NCBI GenBank assembly: GCA_964245885.1
Contig: CAXTOX010000003.1
Span: forward strand, 1-64,000
DNA length: 64,000 bases
Direction: 5' to 3'
From: CAHJWO01 sp964245885
Lineage (GTDB): Bacteria; Verrucomicrobiota; Verrucomicrobiia; Chthoniobacterales; SZAS-18
Part shown: piece after piece, positions 61,245 to 64,000 of the stretch
Position numbering within the stretch: position 1 is the stretch's first letter
How the letters are laid out: every line of letters begins with the position of its first letter
Program-made: the position numbers and the translations under genes
Notes under the pieces: model-generated
What the model was told of the DNA's origin: nothing
Databases searched by the model: none
What the model saw: the letters and a program-made list of their open reading frames with translations, nothing else

Positions 61245-62111
61245 ATGGGACAGAAAGTCAACCCAACCGGGTATCGCCTCGCATTGACCAAAGACTGGCG
61301 TTCGCGCTGGTACGCCAACCCGAAGGAGTATCCGGAATTCCTGCACAAGGACATCGAGATCCGTGCTTACGTGAAGAAAAAGCTCCAAAGCGCGGCGGTG
61401 GCTCGCATCGTCATCGAACGCGCCTGGAACAGCCTGCGCGTGACGATCTTCACCGCCCGCCCTGGGATCGTCATTGGCCGCAAGGGCGCGGAAATCGAGA
61501 AGATGACCGAGGACATCTCCCGGATGAGCGGTGGCAAATCCGTCAAGATCGACATCCAGGAGATCAAGACGCCGGAACTCGAAGCGCAACTCGTCGCCGA
61601 AAACATCGCGCTCCAGTTGGAGCGCCGCATCTCGTTCCGTCGTGCGATGAAGAAAGCAGTCCAGCAGACGATGGACTTCGGCGCGCAAGGCATCAAGCTG
61701 CGCGTCGCCGGTCGTTTGAACGGCGCGGAAATCTCCCGTGCGGAACTGACACGCGACGGCAAGACCCCGTTGCACACGCTCCGCGCGCACATCGACTACG
61801 GGTTCCACGAGGCGAACACCCTCTACGGAAAAATCGGCGTCAAATGCTGGATCTGTAAAACCGATCCTGCCGCCAGCTTCAGCCAGCCCGAGGGCGCGGC
61901 TGCCGACGCGGCCCGCGACCGCGGCGGACGCCGTGGCGACCGTGGCCCGCGCCGCGACAGCGGCCCACGTCGTGACAGCCCCGGCGGCACGCCGTCCGGC
62001 GGCACGCCGTCCGGCGGCGAAACCGTCGCGCACACCGAAACCGCCGCGAACACGTCGGGAGCTAGCAGCACCCCGGCACCCGAAGTATCCGGTGCATTTG
62101 GTGCACAGTAA
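61245..62111 (+). CDS. rpsC: Ribosomal protein uS3 with C-terminal tail
   Basis: 30S mRNA-entry protein. The 288-residue protein has MGQKVNPTGYRLALTKDWRS, a KH domain with GIVIGRKGAEIEKMTEDISR, and the C-terminal domain with LRVAGRLNGAEISRAELTRD and HTLRAHIDYGFHEANTLYGK. From about 220 an Arg/Asp/Gly-rich and then Ser/Thr/Pro tail follows, including a 15-base tandem repeat that codes GGTPS twice. The usual length is 210-235. Confidence 0.96.
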   Translation: MGQKVNPTGYRLALTKDWRSRWYANPKEYPEFLHKDIEIRAYVKKKLQSAAVARIVIERAWNSLRVTIFTARPGIVIGRKGAEIEKMTEDISRMSGGKSVKIDIQEIKTPELEAQLVAENIALQLERRISFRRAMKKAVQQTMDFGAQGIKLRVAGRLNGAEISRAELTRDGKTPLHTLRAHIDYGFHEANTLYGKIGVKCWICKTDPAASFSQPEGAAADAARDRGGRRGDRGPRRDSGPRRDSPGGTPSGGTPSGGETVAHTETAANTSGASSTPAPEVSGAFGAQ

Positions 62112-62152
62112 CTTTCTATCTTCCCATCCTCTCACCCAAGGAGACCTGACTT

Positions 62153-62647
62153 ATGCCATTGATGCCCAAGAGAGTGAAGTATCGCAAGACCCAGCGCGGG
62201 ACGCGCGCGGGAACGGCGACCCGCAACGTCCGGATCGCTTTCGGCGAATACGCCCTGCAAACCCTGGAGCGTGGCTGGATCACCAATACACAGATTGAAG
62301 CCGCCCGCGTTGCGTTGACCCGTAACATGAAGCGCAAGGGCAAGCTGTGGATCAAGATTTTCCCCGATAAATCCGTGACCGCCCGCCCGCCCGAGACCCG
62401 CATGGGTAAGGGCAAGGGTCAGCCCGAGTACTGGGTGGCCGTGGTGCGTCCCGGCAACATCTTGTTCGAGATGGACGGCATCCCGGAGTCGGTGGCGCGC
62501 GAGTCCCTGCGTCTCGCGGCCGACAAGCTGCCGTTGCGCACCAAGTTTTTGACGCGCCACCATGCCGCCCCGCCCATCAAGGGAGATACCGGCGAGTTGA
62601 AGATCGCTAACGATCATCAGCCACAGGCTCAGCCTGCGGCAGCCTGA
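62153..62647 (+). CDS. rplP: Ribosomal protein uL16
   Basis: 50S A-site protein. The 164-residue protein has MPLMPKRVKYRKTQRGTRAG, VRIAFGEYALQTLERGWITN, TQIEAARVALTRNMKRKGKL and MGKGKGQPEYWVAVVRPGNI, with a short extra tail (TGELKIANDHQPQAQPAAA). The common length is 136-140. Confidence 0.97.
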   Translation: MPLMPKRVKYRKTQRGTRAGTATRNVRIAFGEYALQTLERGWITNTQIEAARVALTRNMKRKGKLWIKIFPDKSVTARPPETRMGKGKGQPEYWVAVVRPGNILFEMDGIPESVARESLRLAADKLPLRTKFLTRHHAAPPIKGDTGELKIANDHQPQAQPAAA

Positions 62648-62674
62648 TAGTTTTTGAGGAGAGGAAAACGTTTT

Positions 62675-62884
62675 ATGAAGATCAAGGAAATCCGCGAACT
62701 GAGCAGCGAAGAGCTATCGGGCCGCAAGCGCGAGTTGCGCCAGGAAGTATTCAACCTGCGCCTCCAGCAAGCCAGCGGCCAGATGGAGAAGCCCAGCCGC
62801 CTGAAGGACATCCGCAAAGAAGTCGCCCGCCTCGAAACCATTCTCTCCGAGCGCGCCAATAAGAAGGCCACTGCCACGGCCTAA
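62675..62884 (+). CDS. rpmC: Ribosomal protein uL29
   Basis: The 69-residue two-helix protein starts MKIKEIRELSSEELSGRKRE and contains EVFNLRLQQASGQMEKPSRL and RLETILSERAN. The start follows AGGAGAGG by a normal distance, which favours 62675 over the Met seven codons upstream. Confidence 0.95.
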   Translation: MKIKEIRELSSEELSGRKRELRQEVFNLRLQQASGQMEKPSRLKDIRKEVARLETILSERANKKATATA

Positions 62885-62896
62885 CGCCACGACCCC

Positions 62897-63214
62897 ATGA
62901 GCGACACTCCCACCACCACTGAAACGTCTTCTCCGCCCGCAACTGCCGAGGCTGGCACGGAGACCAAGACCCGCGGCCTGCGCAAGACACGCGTCGGCGT
63001 GGTCGTTTCCAACAAGATGGCCAAGACGGCGGTGATCGAAACGGTCACCCGCGTCCCGCATCCGAAATTCCGCAAGATCATCAAGCAGAGCAAGAAGTTT
63101 TACGCGCACGACGAGGAGAGCAAGGCGCAGGTCGGCGACCTCGTGCGGATCATCGAAACCCGCCCGCTGAGCAAGCTCAAGCGCTGGCGCTTGGTCGAGG
63201 TTCTCAAACACTGA
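62897..63214 (+). CDS. rpsQ: Ribosomal protein uS17
   Basis: The 105-residue protein has an N-terminal extension of about 25 residues (MSDTPTTTETSSPPATAEAG) before the uS17 core: TRVGVVVSNKMAKTAVIETV, HPKFRKIIKQSKKFYAHDEE and GDLVRIIETRPLSKLKRWRL. 12 bases after rpmC. Confidence 0.96.
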   Translation: MSDTPTTTETSSPPATAEAGTETKTRGLRKTRVGVVVSNKMAKTAVIETVTRVPHPKFRKIIKQSKKFYAHDEESKAQVGDLVRIIETRPLSKLKRWRLVEVLKH

Positions 63215-63278
63215 TTTGCCTGCAACGTAGCGGCCGGGTTTTCCGACCGTCTGCTCACTTTAAGAGAAGGACTATTAT

Positions 63279-63644
63279 ATGCTCCAGATTCGTACTCGCA
63301 TAGATGTCGCCGACAACTCCGGCGCGCGCATGGCGACGATGATTGGCGTCATCGGCAAAGCCACCATGACCGCTGGCGTCGGTGACGTGATCACGGCCAA
63401 CGTGAAGGAAGCCACCCCCGGCGGCACGGTCAAGAAAGGCGATGTGGTGCGCGCGGTCATCGTGCGGACCAAGCAGCCCATCAAACGGCCCGACGGCAGT
63501 TACCTGCGCTTCGACAACAACGCCATCGTCATCATCGACAAGGACCTGAATCCGCGCGGCACTCGCATCTTCGGGCCTGTCGCCCGTGAACTGCGCGAGC
63601 GCAACTTCATGAAAATCGTGTCCCTCGCCCCGGAGGTGCTCTAA
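63279..63644 (+). CDS. rplN: Ribosomal protein uL14
   Basis: The 121-residue protein has MLQIRTRIDVADNSGARMAT, VIVRTKQPIKRPDGSYLRFD and GTRIFGPVARELRERNFMKI, full length and typical. AGAGAAGGA stands upstream of the start. Confidence 0.97.
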   Translation: MLQIRTRIDVADNSGARMATMIGVIGKATMTAGVGDVITANVKEATPGGTVKKGDVVRAVIVRTKQPIKRPDGSYLRFDNNAIVIIDKDLNPRGTRIFGPVARELRERNFMKIVSLAPEVL

Positions 63645-63648
63645 CGCC

Positions 63649-63936
63649 ATGATCTCTGCTTCCCGTAAGAAAACCCACGTCAAGAAAGGTGATCAGGTCA
63701 CGGTCATCGCCGGCAACTCCAAGGGCGAAAGCGGCCGGGTGCTCCAGGTTCTCGTGAAGAAGGACCGGGTAATCGTCGAAGGCGTTCACAAGATCAAGAA
63801 GCACGCGCAGAAGACCCAGGACCGTCCTCAAGGTGGCATCATTGAGCGCGAAGGCCCGATCCACATCTCGAACGTCAAGCTCATCGAAAAAGCGCCCGTC
63901 GAGGAAAAGAAGGCAGACAAAAAAGCCAAGAAGTAG
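63649..63936 (+). CDS. rplX: Ribosomal protein uL24
   Basis: The 95-residue KOW-domain protein has HVKKGDQVTVIAGNSKGESG, VQVLVKKDRVIVEGVHKIKK and GGIIEREGPIHISNVKLIEK with a Lys-rich tail. 4 bases after rplN. The remaining 64 bases of the window hold the spacer before the expected rplE. Confidence 0.96.
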   Translation: MISASRKKTHVKKGDQVTVIAGNSKGESGRVLQVLVKKDRVIVEGVHKIKKHAQKTQDRPQGGIIEREGPIHISNVKLIEKAPVEEKKADKKAKK

Positions 63937-64000
63937 TCGCAGACGCTTTTCCCATCTTACAAAGCGCGAAGAAAGCTTTTGACTCTTCACCGAAAAAGGG

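Overview
The window is a high-GC, gene-dense bacterial chromosome segment. Two runs of ten Ns (32728-32737 and 38744-38753) show that it is a scaffolded draft or metagenome assembly. I infer Verrucomicrobiota, possibly an Opitutales-like lineage. The grounds are the small rpoZ, the long tails on uL22 and uS3, the many secreted proteins of unknown function, and the abundant intergenic inverted repeats. A 16S or marker-protein search would be needed to confirm this.

Layout. 1-8033: a pyruvate dehydrogenase cluster on the minus strand (pdhA, two small ORFs, pdhB, then E2 and lpd). It is split between pdhB and E2 by about 3.4 kb holding two small lipoproteins, a decayed 3' end of a second pdhB, a perfect parS-like palindrome, a ruined alpha/beta-hydrolase and a plus-strand catalase. 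9267-18420: a five-gene fatty-acid degradation operon (thiolase, FadJ-type fusion, acyl-CoA oxidase, acyl-CoA synthetase, thioesterase) divergent from a TetR regulator, with three copies of one operator between them. 18421-22877: a frameshifted DUF4442 thioesterase, an SDR, LrgAB and a secreted peptidoglycan-binding protein. 22999-32681: clpB, a serine hydrolase, a metallophosphoesterase with paired membrane proteins, ispH, a winged-helix regulator with its membrane partner, and a methyltransferase. 32739-46983: GYF-domain fragment, der-pgsA, priA, molybdate uptake (mop-modA-modB, no modC seen), tal, smpB, rpoZ, a retropepsin-like protein, a secreted modular protein, an EamA transporter, and a toxin-antitoxin pair whose toxin is cut off by a repeat. 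46993-52879: ABC-F ATPase, SDR, FUSC-like protein, tgt and a Uma2 nuclease. 52900-64000: the str operon (rpsL-rpsG-fusA) followed directly by the S10/spc operon (rpsJ to rplX).

Two things stand out. First, a secreted coiled-coil protein gene (59678-60562) sits inside the S10 operon between rpsS and rplV. Second, at least five families of inverted-repeat elements fill the intergenic space. One family (four copies, with compensating base changes in its hairpin) has truncated a ParE-type toxin and supplies the last 39 or so codons of ispH. The parS-like site and the ribosomal operons agree with an origin-proximal position.

How genes work together: PDH feeds acetyl-CoA to central metabolism. The fatty-acid operon makes acetyl-CoA by an oxidase-type cycle that would release H2O2, and a catalase lies 7 kb away. 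No tRNA, rRNA, CRISPR array or transposase gene was seen.
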